Shown piece by piece: positions 43,974 to 56,479 of a stretch of DNA of 64,000 nucleotides; position 1 is the first letter of the stretch; each line of letters opens with the position of its first letter. Both the position numbers and the translations under genes were made by a program. This DNA comes from Paramyrothecium sp. XJ0827 (lineage: Eukaryota; Ascomycota; Sordariomycetes; Hypocreales; Stachybotryaceae), in assembly GCA_020881915.1 (NCBI GenBank), contig JAJFPB010000007.1:4123892-4187891 (forward strand), read 5' to 3'. Below the pieces are notes generated by a model, which worked only from the letters and a program-made list of their open reading frames with translations, was not told where the DNA came from and made no database searches.

Positions 43974-46806
43974 ATACCTATCACTTATGACTTGTGCCAT
44001 GGACTTAAAGGTTTTTGAAATTACATAGTATTCCAAAACGCACTAGTGAAATTATACTTAAGGGTTTTTATAAAGTAGTATTAAGGGTTTTTAGGTTCTG
44101 CAGTAGTAAAATAGATTATATATATACTATTAAAGAGCTACAATCTTGGAGACTAAGTATGTATATTTTTATTTAAAATGAAGTAGAATTATATTTATGG
44201 TGGCTATCTGAAATTCGGCCTAAGTAAATGAAGTAAGATTAAGAGTAGGTCCTAATAACTAGGGAGGCTATATTAAGGGGATAGAGCTAGCTATAATAAA
44301 GGTAGAGATAACCTATTTCTATTTAAGTAATCTAACTTTAATTATTTATTACTACTAATTAAGGATTAAGTAAAAATAGAGGTATTTAGTCTATTTATAA
44401 AGTTACTTAAATATTTATTTATACTTTATAACTAATATAAGTATATATATATTACTAATAAAATTTAGATGCATTTATAGAGATATTATTAAGATATTAA
44501 TAGCAAGAAAAGGGCGAAGATTATCTAAGTAATAAAGTTAATTCCAGGAATTATTTATAACTAGATATAATTAAGATAATATCTATTACTAGTAGAAGCC
44601 ATTAAGCCAGTACTAATTATTACTAGGCCATAGCTAGATAATATAAGATATAATTAGTACCTATATATTATCTAATAAGAGAAGTATATATAGGATTATA
44701 CTATAGATAAGCACTAGTAGAAAAATAAATAGAAATAAGGTAATAATTCCTAAAGAAGAACCTATTAAGTAGAGTAGCTTATATTATAGATAACTGGCAT
44801 TTATTGTTAATAGTTTTTCCTATCCCATACTAGTAGTATATAGTTCGAAGTTTAAGAGCTAGGTATTAAACTAAAGCTAGAAGCCAAGGAATAAAATATT
44901 ATATAAAAGATTAAGGAGTTCTATAGTATATAAGAGTAGTGGTTTAAGGAAGCTAAGAAAGAAGATTAAATTAAAGAAGTAAACTAGAAATTTGAGGCTA
45001 ATATATAGTTAGGTAGGGTTAATTAATTAGTTTATTTAAAGGATTTAGATTATAATATATTATAGGCTATAATTAGACCTATTGGGGATAAAGAGGGTAT
45101 ATTATAGTAGGTATATAAGAGTTTAGATTATATTATGGAATAGTTAAGGAATTTATATTACCTAAGTAAAGTTAGGATAGCTATATTATTTGAAATTAAC
45201 TAGTAAGAAGTTAGGAAGAAACCTATATAACTATTTAATAGGTAAATAGAAGATAATTTATAGATATAATATAAGGAGGTATAGTATAAGATTACAAGTA
45301 TATAGTATTAAATATAGTAATAGGAAGATAAGGATATATAACTACTATATTAGTTTATAAGTATATAGTAGGTAGTATGGGATATATTTATATAGTATAT
45401 ATAAATCTATAATAAAGTATTCTAGGGTAAGAGTAAACTAATAAATAATTTACTATCTAATAAAGTAATTAATTAGTAGTATTTAGAGATAATTATATTA
45501 TTTTTAGATTATTAGGTAGGTAATAATAAATATTAGAATACTATTATTAGTGCATTAGCTATATTAAGTATTTATAAAGATAGTAATTAGTATAACCTAT
45601 TAGATTATATATCTATTTTATTAGCTGTAATTAAGGTGGCCTATATATTTACTATTAGTTAGGTATATTAGTAATATAAGGAAGAGGTATAGTTAACTAG
45701 GAGGGTATATAATATAAAGAAGAGATTAGTATATAAGTATATACTAGGGATATTCCCCTATATATAGAAGATAGTTTATAAGTTTATAACCTATATTAGT
45801 AATAGATAATTAGAATAATCTAGCCTAATAGATTAGATATTAGAGATATAGATATATAGTATATATATTTAATTTAATATAATAGCAGGTAGTAGTATTA
45901 ATTAGAAGGAAAAGTAAGTCTAATATAAGTAAACTAAGTTTATAATAGGTTAATTAATAGAAATAATATATACTATTATTATTAAGGTAAGGGAGTTATT
46001 ATATAAGTTAGTTATAGTTAATAGTAGTAAAGAAGGGTTTAATAAATTACTATATATTCTATGGGATTATATAGAGGATAATAATAGTAAGAATAAGGTA
46101 GGTTATTTATTTTTAGAGAATAGCTATAATATATAGTTAAAGTAAGATAAGGGTTAGGTATTTATATAATTAGTTTAGTATAAGGAACTATAAAAAGAAT
46201 AGATTTTAACTAATAAAAAGTAAAAGTATTTATATAAAAAGAAGGTATTATAGAAGTATAGTAAAATATTAGAGTAGTTCTAGGAGTTAATATAGTTTTT
46301 AAAGTATTTATTATTAATACCTATGTAATTATAGGAAATTTTAGGAATATAGTATAAAAATACTAGTAATAGTAGTATATATAATATTTTTATTTATAAT
46401 AGTAATATATATTTTATTATAGTATACTATAAAAATTTCTAGTAAATAGGCTAGGTAAAAATTATTTACTATTTTATATTTAGAGAGATTAGGGAATTAT
46501 TAGTTTAATATTTATAATTAGTATTACTATTTTAGTAGTAGGTATAGAGTATAGTTAAGGGTATAAACTAAGTAAGCCCATTTTTATAGAGTAAAGAGAT
46601 TATATACTATAAGTAGTACTATAATAGTAACGAAGATAAGAGATATAGTAGTAAGAAGGAAGAAGAAGGAGAGTTTAGAGAAGAAAAGGGTAGTATAGAT
46701 AGAATTAGTAATAAGGAGAGGTTAGTATAAGCAAGATTAAGCCGGGCAAGTTAGGCAAGTTAGTTAAGTTAGTTAGAAGATAAAGGTATTAATATAAGTA
46801 TACCTA
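43974..46806 (+). pseudogene. RIP-destroyed 5' half of a telomere-linked helicase (TLH) gene
   Basis: Aligns by eye, base for base, with 56083-58935. The leader phrase CCTATCACTTATGACTTG is shared, and almost all differences are C-to-T or G-to-A, producing many TAG and TAA codons. It stops at a short overlap (ACCTATTA) with the leader of the next copy, so it is truncated at its 3' end. No protein can be made. Confidence 0.85.
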
Positions 46807-49800
46807 TTACTTATAACTTGCGGACTTAACTTAAGTTCTTAGTTAGATTATATTAATTTTTAAAACATACTAAGGAAATTAGAGTTAAGTCTGTAGAAAG
46901 AATTGGAGTTAAGTCCGTGGGGAGTTTTTATAAGGAAAACTTATAAAAATTAGATTATTAGAACTGCAATTAAATTTATAGTAGACTAGTATAATATAAG
47001 TATATTATAAGTAGAATTAAAATTAAAAGTAAGATATAAAGTTTTAGTAATAAGATTAAAAGTAGGTCTAAGTAATAGGTCCTAAGATTTATTAAGTGTA
47101 GTTATTAAATAAGGGTTAGTACTAAGATAATTAATTAAGGGGACTATAAGAAGAGAAAGCTCCCTAGGAATAAGTATTTCTATTCTATATTATATAAGTA
47201 TATAGAGGGGGATTATTATATACTAGATGCTATAGATCTATTAGAACTATTTATTAAGCTACCTAAATACCTATTTATTATTTATAAGCTATACTAATAT
47301 ATATATATTACTAATAAGATTAAGATATATTTATAGGTTTATTATTAGGTAATTAAGAAGAAAACTAGAAGTAAGATAATCTAAGAGGTAAAGTTAATCC
47401 TAGATATTATATTTATATAGAAGTAATTATAATAATTCTTATTTCTAAGCTACATAGTAAAGCCAGTTCTATTTATTGTACTACTAAAGTGCAATAGGAA
47501 ATAATATCTATTATACCTATATATAGCTAGAGATAAGAAGAATAAAGGTTTATAGTACTATTAGGTAGAGGAATATAATAGGAGTAGTAATTAGAGATAA
47601 GCCAATAATTTTAAGAGGAAGCTATAGGAAGGATAAGCTATACTATAGACTATAGGTATTAGTTACTAATGGTTTTTCCTGTCTCATACTAGTAGTATAT
47701 AGTTTAAAGTTCAAGAGCTAGGTAGTAAACTAGAGCTAGAAACTAAGGAATAAGATATTATATAAAAGATTAAGGAGTTCTATAGTATATAAGAGTAGTA
47801 GTTTAAGAAAGCTAAGAAAGAAGATTAAATTAAAGAAGTAAACTAGAAATTTAAGGCTAATATATAGTTAGGTAGGGTTAATTAGTTAGTTTATTTAAAG
47901 GATTTAGATTGCAATATATTGCAGGCTATAACTAGACCTATAGGGAATAAAGAGGGTATATTATAGTAGGTATATAATAGTTTAGATTGTACTATAGAAT
48001 AGTTTAGGGGTTTATATTACCTAAGTAAAGTTAGGTTAGCTATATTATTTGAAATTAACTAGTAAGAGATTAGGAAGAAGCCTATATAACTATTTAATAG
48101 GTAGATAGAAAATAATTTATAGGTATAATATAAGGAGATATAGTATAAGATTATAAGTATATAGTACTAAATGTAGTAATAGGAAGATAAGAATAAATAA
48201 CTACTATATTAGTTTATAAGTATATAGTAGGTAGTATGGGATATATTTATATAGTATATATAAACCTATAATAAAGTATTCTAGAGTAAGAGTAAACTAA
48301 TAAATAATCTACTATTAAATAAAGTAATTAATTAGTAGTATTTAGAGATAATTATATTATTTTTAGATTATTAGGTAAGTAATAATAAATATTAGAATAC
48401 TATTATTAGTATATTAGCTATATTAGGTATTTATGAAGATAGTGGTTAGTATAACCTATTAGATTATATATTTATTTTATTAGCTATAATTAAAGTAGCC
48501 TATATATTTGCTATTAGGTAGGTATATTAGTAATGCAAGGAAGAGATGTAGTTAATTAGGTAGGTATATAATATAGAGAAGAGATTAGTATATAAGTATA
48601 TACTAGGTATATTCTCTTATATATAGAAAATAGTTTATAAGTTTATAACCTATATTAGTAATAAATAATTAGAATAACCTGGCCTAATAGATTAGATATT
48701 AGAGATATAGATATATAGTATATATATTTGGTTTAATATAATAGTAGGTAGTAGTATTAATTAGAAGGGAGAGTAAGTATAATATAAGTAAACTAAGTTT
48801 ATAATAGATTAATTAATAGAAATAATATATACTATTATTATAGAGGCAAGGGAGTTATTATATAAGTTAGCTATAGTTAATAGTAGTAAAGAAGGGCTTA
48901 ATAAGTTATTATATATCCTATAAGATTATATAGAGGATAATAATAGTAAGAATAAGGTAGGTTATTTATTTTTAGAGAATAGCTATAATATATAGTTAGA
49001 GTAAGGCAAGGGTTAGGTATTTATATAATTAGTTTAGTATAAGGAACTATAAAAAGAATAGATTTTGACTAATAAAAAGTAAAAGTATTTATATAAAAAG
49101 AAGGTATTATAGGAGTATAGTAAAATATTAGAGTAGTTCTAGGAGTTAATGTGGTTTTTAATATATTTATTATTAATGCCTATGTAATTATAGGAAATTT
49201 TAGAAATATAGTATAAAAATACTAGTAATAGTAGTATATATAATATTTTTATTTATAATAGTAATATATATTTTATTATAGTATATTATAAAAATTTCTA
49301 GTAAATAGACTAGGTAAAAATTATTTATTATTTTATATCTAGAGAGATTAGGGAATTATTAATTTAGTATTTATAATTAGTATTACTATTTTAGTAGTAG
49401 GTATAGGGTATAGTTAAGGGTATAGATTAAGTAAGTCTATTTTTATAGAGCAAAGAGATTATATACTACAAGTAGTACTATAATAATAATAAAAATAAGA
49501 AATATAATAGTAAGAAGAAAAGAGATAGGGAGTTTAGAGAAGGAAATATTAGTATAGATGGAATTAGTAATAAGGAGAGTTTAGTATAAGTAAGGTTAAG
49601 TTAGGTAAGTTAGTTAAGCTAGTTAGAAGATAAAGGCATTAATATAAGTATATCTATTAAATAGAAGAATTGGGTGCAGGAAAGAAAATAGACCCCAGAT
49701 CGGGCGTAGTAAATTTTATAGTAGATCAGCTAGTAATTAATAGGTTATTAGTTAAATATTAGTATATAGTAGTATATTGCTATTATAATATCTAACTGGT

Positions 49801-52120
49801 ATTTAGGAGGCAAGTTTATAAAGAGAGTAGGAGAAGATAGGGTAGAATATAAAGATAAAGATAGGATTAATAATAATGCAGTGGATTTATAGGCCGGCTA
49901 CTAATTATATATTATAGGTATAATTTATATATAAGAGTTATAATAAGGGTTAGGAGGTATAGTGCGAATATAGGAGGAATTCTAGAATATTAGCTATAAG
50001 TTACATTGATTTTTTGGGTTCAATATAGGGGCAAGTATATAAGGTAGGTAGAAATATAAGTAAGATTAATTTAAAAGTAAGTGGGAGGAAGGGTAATTCT
50101 AATAATTATATTAGTTATAGTAAGTTAATATTTCTAGATAGTTATAGTAAATAATAGGATAAGGGATAGAGTTTTATAATTAATAGTTAAAGGTAATCTA
50201 AGTAATTATTATAGAAGAAATACTAATTATCTAGATTATAAGTATAGATAGAGGTAAGAGTTTATTATTTATATTACTAGTATATTATTTACTAGAGAGA
50301 ATAATAATTATTATAGTACTATTAGTTATATTATAGGAAGATTTATATAAATATTATATAAATTTCTAAATTATATCCTATATATAGAATAGCTAGTAGA
50401 GAATGCTAATAGTAAGTATAGTTTTTATAATACCTAAGTTAGTAGTAATAGGTAGGTTCTGAAATTATATTAACTAATTATAAAACTAAGGTATTTTAGA
50501 TTAAGTGGTTTTAGAAGAGTATTATATATTAATAGATAGTAATATAATATTTTAACTAAAGTTAAGTAAAGTTAGAAAGGTAGTTTAGGAGTAGGGTATA
50601 TAGTAGGTATTTTTAATAGCTATAATAGGCCCGGATAAAATAGCGGAGTTTTATAAGGTAGTAGTAATCTAGCCCGGGTAGGAGGTAGTATTTTAAAGCA
50701 AAATAATATAATATAATATATAGTATAGTATTATTAAGGTAGAGTATAGAAATAATAAAGTAAGGGGTAAAGGGAAGATATATTAGAAGTAAGAGGAAGA
50801 GAAGGTATAGATAGTAGAAGATAAGAGGATTAAGGAGATTATAGAAGTATAGATCTAGGAAGAATATAATAGTAAGGTAATTATTTATAGTAGGTTAGTA
50901 GAATAGGTGAAGAGGTTAGGGGAGATATTTAGTTGTAGTATATATTATAATAAGGTTAATATAAAGGAGGGCAAGAAGGAATAGTTATAAATATAGATAA
51001 TAGAAGAGAGGATTATTATAGTAATAAATATATTAGGTATAGGAATTAATATACTAAATATATAGTTAGTAGTATATAAATAGATACTAAAGTGAATTTG
51101 AGATTATATATAGGAGAGTGGGTAAGTGGGATAAAATAGGTAAGTTAGTAATGTAGTTATTATTTACTAGGGGTTAAAATAAGATAAGTAAGAGACTAAG
51201 AGGTAGTAGAAGGTAAAGGCCGAGTAGAGTAGGTGGGGTAAGAAAGAAAGAGAGAAGAGAAGTGTAGATTATATGGAGAGGGAGGAATACTAGTAAAAGA
51301 TATTAGATATAGTAATAGATAGTTAAATAGATTAAGAGGGTTATAAAGAAGATAAAAAGTAATATAATATTTGTAGATAAATAGAAGAAAAGTTAGATAA
51401 CTAAAGCTAAGACCAAAGCTAAGACCAAAGCTAAGACTAAGATAAAGTTAAATATGTAGAGATATAAATAGTATTTGACTAGTAGAGATAAGATATTACA
51501 TTCCAAGAGTAGTAAAGTAGGAAGTAAATTATAGAGGAAATAGTAATAGCAAGTAAGTTAGAGGGTTATTTGGAAAGTTAGGTAGAGTATTATATAATTT
51601 GCTATATAGGGGATAAGCTAGATAAATATATAATAGAGAAATACTTATTTAGGTAGAAGGTAGGATATAAAGAGGTAGTTAGGGTTATAAGAAGGATAGA
51701 AGAGAATATATTTTAGAAGTAAGGATTTAAGATATATAGTAGTTATTTTAGGTATAAGTTACTATATTAGGTTTATAATAAGTAGAAGGTAATAGATAAT
51801 AATAGGGGGAGATATAAAAAGATATAAGGAATATAGTACTAGTATAGGGGATTATTAGTGTGGTTTTATGGGGTAGTATATTATATTTTTAAGGAAGAAG
51901 TAGTAAGATTAAGTGAGTAGAAGATAGGGTTAATAGGGTTTTTTTAATAGGTAGGCAGGAGGATATTATTATGGGGTGGGATAGAGATAAATAAGATATA
52001 CTGGGGATTTGTAAGTTTATATTAGTAGATAATAGATAATAAGGGTAAAGAGATATAAAGAAAAAGTAAGTAAGAAGAAAGAAGAGGTATAATATAGAAT
52101 AAATATATAATTATTTTAGG
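46800..52120 (+). pseudogene. Full-length RIP-destroyed TLH gene copy
   Basis: Starts with a different leader (CTTATAACTTGCGGACTTAAC) from the copies at 43974 and 56083 but shares that leader with the fragment at 52828. From about 47690 it follows the same gene as 56900-61300, through the zinc-finger part, the central region, the RecQ-like helicase part (about 50250-51120) and the Cys-rich tail. C-to-T and G-to-A changes have removed nearly all long frames. It lacks most of the single-base indels found in the G+C-normal copy and is therefore a useful reference for the original frame. Confidence 0.85.
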
Positions 52121-52139
52121 GTTTTAATATAGGTTTATT

Positions 52140-52800
52140 TATAGAGATGGAATTATATATATAATAGTTAAGGGCAATAGTAGGAAAAGAGCCAGACCGG
52201 CGAGGTTATAGTAAGGGTTAGTTATAATAGTAAATGGTTAGGGGGAGTAAAGAAGGGATTTAATAATAAAGGCAATAGCAGGAAAAGAGCCGGGCCGGCG
52301 AGGCTATAATTAGGGTTAGGTTATAATTAGGGATAATTAGGGTTAGTTATATAAATATATAGTTAGGGTTAGGAGGGGAGTATTTTAGGTAGTTAAGGGC
52401 AATAGCAGGAAAGGTTGCAGGCCAGCAAGGCCAGGGTTAGGGTTAAGGGCAACAGTAGGAAAAGAGCCAGGCTGGCGAGGCCAGGGTTAGGGTTAAAAAG
52501 GCATATTAGGGTTAAGGGCAATAGCAGGAAAAGAGCCAGGCCAGTGAGGCCATAATTAGGGTAAGTTATAGTAGGGTTAGGGAGAGATTAAGAAAAGTTT
52601 ATTAATTATTTTTAGGTAATAGCGGTTAAGTAGCTAGGCCGGCGAGGTAGTAATAAATTAATAATTACATAGGAATATAGATATAAGAAAAGGGTAGTAA
52701 AAGGTAAGATATAGTAATTTAAGCCCCATATAGCTAATACGTAGTTATTATAGGTCTAGTATTAATAAAGGCCAAAGTAAGATTTATAAAGAGTAGATAG
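52140..52800. repeat. Telomere-associated sequence with dispersed motif and TTAGGG tracts
   Basis: Contains six copies of a motif with core GCAGGAAAAGAGCCAGGCC (starts near 52171, 52270, 52395, 52445, 52514 and a partial one at 52620). They are separated by TTAGGGTTAG or AGGGTTAGGGTTA tracts. This looks like an interstitial relic of a chromosome end. Confidence 0.75.
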
Positions 52801-52827
52801 ATAATTATATAATATATATAATTAATA

Positions 52828-53475
52828 CCTATTACTTATAACTTGCGGACTTAACTTAAGTTCTTGGTTAGATTACACTAATTTTCAAAACGCACTAAGG
52901 AAATTAGAGTTAAGTCCGTAGAGAGAATCGGAGTTAAGTCTGTAGGGAGCTTTTACAAGGAAAACTCATAAAAATTAGATTATTAGAACCGTAATTAAAT
53001 TTATAGTAGACTAGTATAATATAAGTATATTATAGGTAGAATTAAAGTTAAAAGTAAGATATGAAGTTTTAGTAATAAGGTTAAAAGCAGGTCTAAGTAA
53101 TGGGACCTAAGGTTTATTAAGCGTGGTTATTAAATAAGGGTTGGTACTAGGATAATTAATTAAGGGGACCATAAGAAGGGAAAGCTCCCTAGGAATAAGT
53201 ATTTCTATTCCACATTATACAAGTATGTAGAGGGGGGTCATTATATACCGGACGCCATAGATCCATTAGAACCATTTATTAAGCTACCCAAATACCTATT
53301 TATTATTTGCAAGCTATGCCAATATATATATATTACTAATGAGGTTAAGATATATTTATAGGTTTACTATTAGGTAATTAAGAAGAAAACCAGAAGTAAG
53401 ATAATCTAAGAGGTAAAGTTAATCCCAGATATTATATTTATATAGAAGTAATTATAATAATTAGGGTTAAGGGTT
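52828..53475 (+). pseudogene. TLH 5' fragment cut off at telomere-like repeats
   Basis: Matches 46800-47440 with fewer RIP changes (for example CTATTCCACATTATACAAGT is partly unmutated). Similarity stops abruptly at TAATAATT, which is followed at once by AGGGTTAAGGGTTAGG. Only the leader and the first part of the coding region are present. Confidence 0.75.
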
Positions 53476-53599
53476 AGGTATATTTAACTATTTATAGCTT
53501 ATAGCCCTAGGTATTTTATCTAAGAAGAGAAAAGAGAGGAATTTAAATTCTATCTCTTTATATAAGGAAAAAATCTAGAGATAATCTCTATATAAAAAA

Positions 53600-53715
53600 C
53601 CTTATAAAAAATAACCCTTATTATAGCTTCCCTTATAGCTATTATAGCTATTATAGTTAATTATAGCTCCTTATAGCTCCTTATAGCTAGTTATAGCTAG
53701 TTATAGCTACTATAG
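53600..53715 (-). repeat. Tandem TATAGC-type tail of the LINE
   Basis: About ten short units of TTATAGCT(A/C)-type sequence (9-12 bp) lie between the reverse-transcriptase stop and the telomere-like tract. On the minus strand this is the 3' tail of the element; tandem tails are seen in some LINEs. Confidence 0.75.
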
Positions 53716-53728
53716 GCTTTGTAGGGTC

Positions 53729-55940
53729 TTATTTAGCTATAGATATAGCTGCTATAGCCCTGGCCTTAGTAAGGGTAATAGCTATAGTAGTATCTAGCCA
53801 GCAGCGGTCTATAGGCTCTAGTAGGCTCTGTAGCTCCTTATAGGCCTTAGCTGATTCCTTAGTAAATAGGCCACCGGCTGAGATAATTAGGGGCCTAAAA
53901 TAGGGTCCTAGGGCCCTATATTTGGCTCTTTTAGCAGCTGCAGCCTCCTCTAGGGTAGTATAGGCCTTGGTCCGGCTAGATGCCTTATTAGTAGCTACTA
54001 TCTGCGTATTAAAGTAGTAGCGGCTTATGCCTAGGAGGGTAGAAAAGTCGGCTTGTAGGGCTGTGGCCTCTGTAGCTATAGGGGCTTGAGGGCTCTTAGG
54101 GGCCCTAGAGGTCCCTATGGCCTCTATAGCTATAGGGGGTTCCTTTTCCACCCTAAGGTCGGGCCGGCTAGAGAGGGCTTTTATCAGGGCTTGATTAACC
54201 TTATTGTGGCGGGCAATCCACCTTCGGCTAGCACCCTTACAGAGGTCTTCGTGCCCTAGCAGGGCCCTATTGCTGCAGTAGCTACAGGGCTTTTCTAGGG
54301 GTTTATAGGGAATAAGAAGCCTAGCTCTTAGGGCCTCAGTGGCCTCAGGGTCTGTAAATATAAGTGGTTTTCTAGTAGGTAAGACCCTAAGCCATAGGCG
54401 GCCTAGATAGCTAGTATTTTCAAGCCGGGCCTTCTGCTGACCCTCTGTAAGGCCCTCTAGGAGGCCCTGTAATTTAGCTGCCCCGGCTGCCCTGAAGACC
54501 TCTTGTGGGCTCGGGCCCGGGTCTTCTATAGAGGGTAGTGGCCGCTGTTGTATTTGTGCTAGTAGGGGCCTGGCTGCCTCTCTAGCTGCCTTATAGAGCC
54601 CTATAGCTAGGTTCTGATACTGGGGGAGACCTAGGCCTCCGTCCCTTACAGGGATAGCTATTAGGGTCTGACTTTGAGGTCCTAGGGGCTCTAGGGGCTG
54701 CCCTAGGTCCCTAGTAGCTAGGCCTGCTACTGCCTCCTCTATTAGGCGGTCAGCTTGCTGCCATAGGTCAAGGAGCCCTATAGGTTCTAGCTGCCTTAGA
54801 AGGTGGCGTAATACTAGCTGCTGACTAAGCCTTAGTAATAGGAGGGCATATTGCTTGGGGAGATATCTTAGGGACTCTAGGGCCCTAGATAATTCCTCTA
54901 TTTTCCCCTGTAGGAAGGCCCTCCTATTTGCTAGAGGCCCTATATAGGTCCCTAGGGCGTTAAGGCCAGTGGCCTTTAGGGTCTCTATAGTAGCTTCGGA
55001 GCTTTTTCCCTTATTTAAGGTCACTGGGGACCCTTTGAAGACCCTAGCTGTGGCCTCTATTAGGGACCCCCTAGAGCTCCTAGGGACCCTATCTAGGATA
55101 TAGGTATTATCTAGATAGGCCACTATAGTGGCTGCCGGCAGGGCTTCCTGTAGGGCCTCTAGGGTAGGTCAATAGGTAATTGAGAATAGTAGGGGCCCTA
55201 GAGGGTTACCTTGCCGGACCCCCTGAGTGCTAGCTAGTATGGCCCCAGAGGCTGTAACTAGGGCTGAGGGTCTATTATAGGCCCATCTTGCGGCCCTATA
55301 TAGGGTAGGGGCATATTTAGCCACTGAGGCCGCTATAGCTCTTCTATTTATAGAGTTATAGGCATTTTCAAGGTCTAGGGACCCTATTTGCTGGATTTTA
55401 GTGCTATTAGGGCCCGCTATTACCTCTGCTAATAGGTAGATAGCAGGTTCGACCCCCCCTATAGAGCTTACCCCTAGCTGGTTCGGGAGGAGCATTTCGG
55501 CCCTATAGGAGGTCTTTAGGATAGCTTTTAGGGCCACCCTATATATAAGGTCCCCTATAGCTATAGGCCTTACTCCGCCACCGGGTTTTTCGAGCCCTAT
55601 AAGGCGGGCAGCACATAGAAGGTCGGCGCCGGGGGCTGTGCCCTGACGGATCATATCTGCTAGTAGCCGTAGGGCAGCTACTATAGGGTTATTAGGGCCC
55701 GTAACTACTATATCTAGTAGGGGCCGGGTCCAGCCACTAAGGCCGGGGGCTTTTTCCTTCCCTATAGACCCTATAGCCTCTAGTATAGCTTCCTTAGCTA
55801 TCTGCTGACCTGGCCTAGGGCTTGATTTTCCTAGGCGGCCAAAGGGGTTTTCTGGCCCTATAGGATGCTTTTTATAGAGGGCCTCTAGGGTCTTAGGGTC
55901 TTCTATAGCTAGGGGCGTGGGGTCAGTTAGGGCCCTAGCT
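53729..55940 (-). mobile_element. Non-LTR retrotransposon with RT and restriction-like endonuclease signs (MoTeR-like?)
   Basis: Continuous minus-strand coding from about 55940 to 53729. Seen in order: KEKAPGLSGWTRPLLD, KPGGGVRPIAIGDLIYR, QIGSLDLENAYNSINRRAI and GVRQGNPLGPLLFSI (reverse-transcriptase blocks); an in-frame TGA at 55166-55168; then AYLDNTYIL, where the catalytic YxDD pair has become DN. After the thumb come a zinc-finger-like CSYCSNRALLGHEDLC, a conserved HNKVNQALI and a final domain with AKRAKYRALGPYFRPLI, which resembles the restriction-like endonuclease end of R2/MoTeR-type LINEs. Both defects are single G-to-A/C-to-T changes, so RIP probably killed it. Its 3' tail runs towards CCTAACCCTTAACCCTAA on the same strand, which suggests insertion at a chromosome end as known for Magnaporthe MoTeR elements. 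The 5' end is not defined. Confidence 0.75.
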
Positions 55941-55954
55941 GCCCTATCCTATCC

Positions 55955-56078
55955 TATCCTATATGCGCGGATCGTTGGACAGTCCATCGATTTAAAACCC
56001 CATAGTAGCTAAAGTCTATCCTATATGCGCGGATCGTTGGACAGTCCATCGATTTAAAACCCCATAGTAGCTAAAGTC
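55955..56078. repeat. 62-bp perfect tandem repeat, two units
   Basis: Unit beginning TATCCTATATGCGCGGATCG occurs at 55955-56016 and again at 56017-56078, followed by the first bases of a third. It sits between the LINE and the TLH leader. Confidence 0.93.
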
Positions 56079-56479
56079 TATCCTATCACTTATGACTTGT
56101 GCCATGGACTCAAAGGTTTTTGAAATTACATACATTTTATTTTCGCGCTAATGAAACTGGCGTCCATGGTTTTTGCAAAGTGGCGTCTATGGTTTTTGGG
56201 TTAGACAGCAGTAAAATACATAATATATATATCAATAGAGAGCCACGATCTTGGAGACTAAGCACGTATGTTTTTATTTAAAATGAAGCAGAATTGCATT
56301 TCTGGTGGCCATCCGAAATTCGGCCCAAGTAAATGAAGTGAGGTTGAGAGTGGGTCCCGACGACCAGGAGGCCATGTTAAGGGGATAGAGCCAGCCATAA
56401 TAAAGGTAGAGATAACCCATTTCCATTTAAGTAATCCAACTTCAACCATTCATTGCCACCGATTAAGGGTTAAGTAAAA

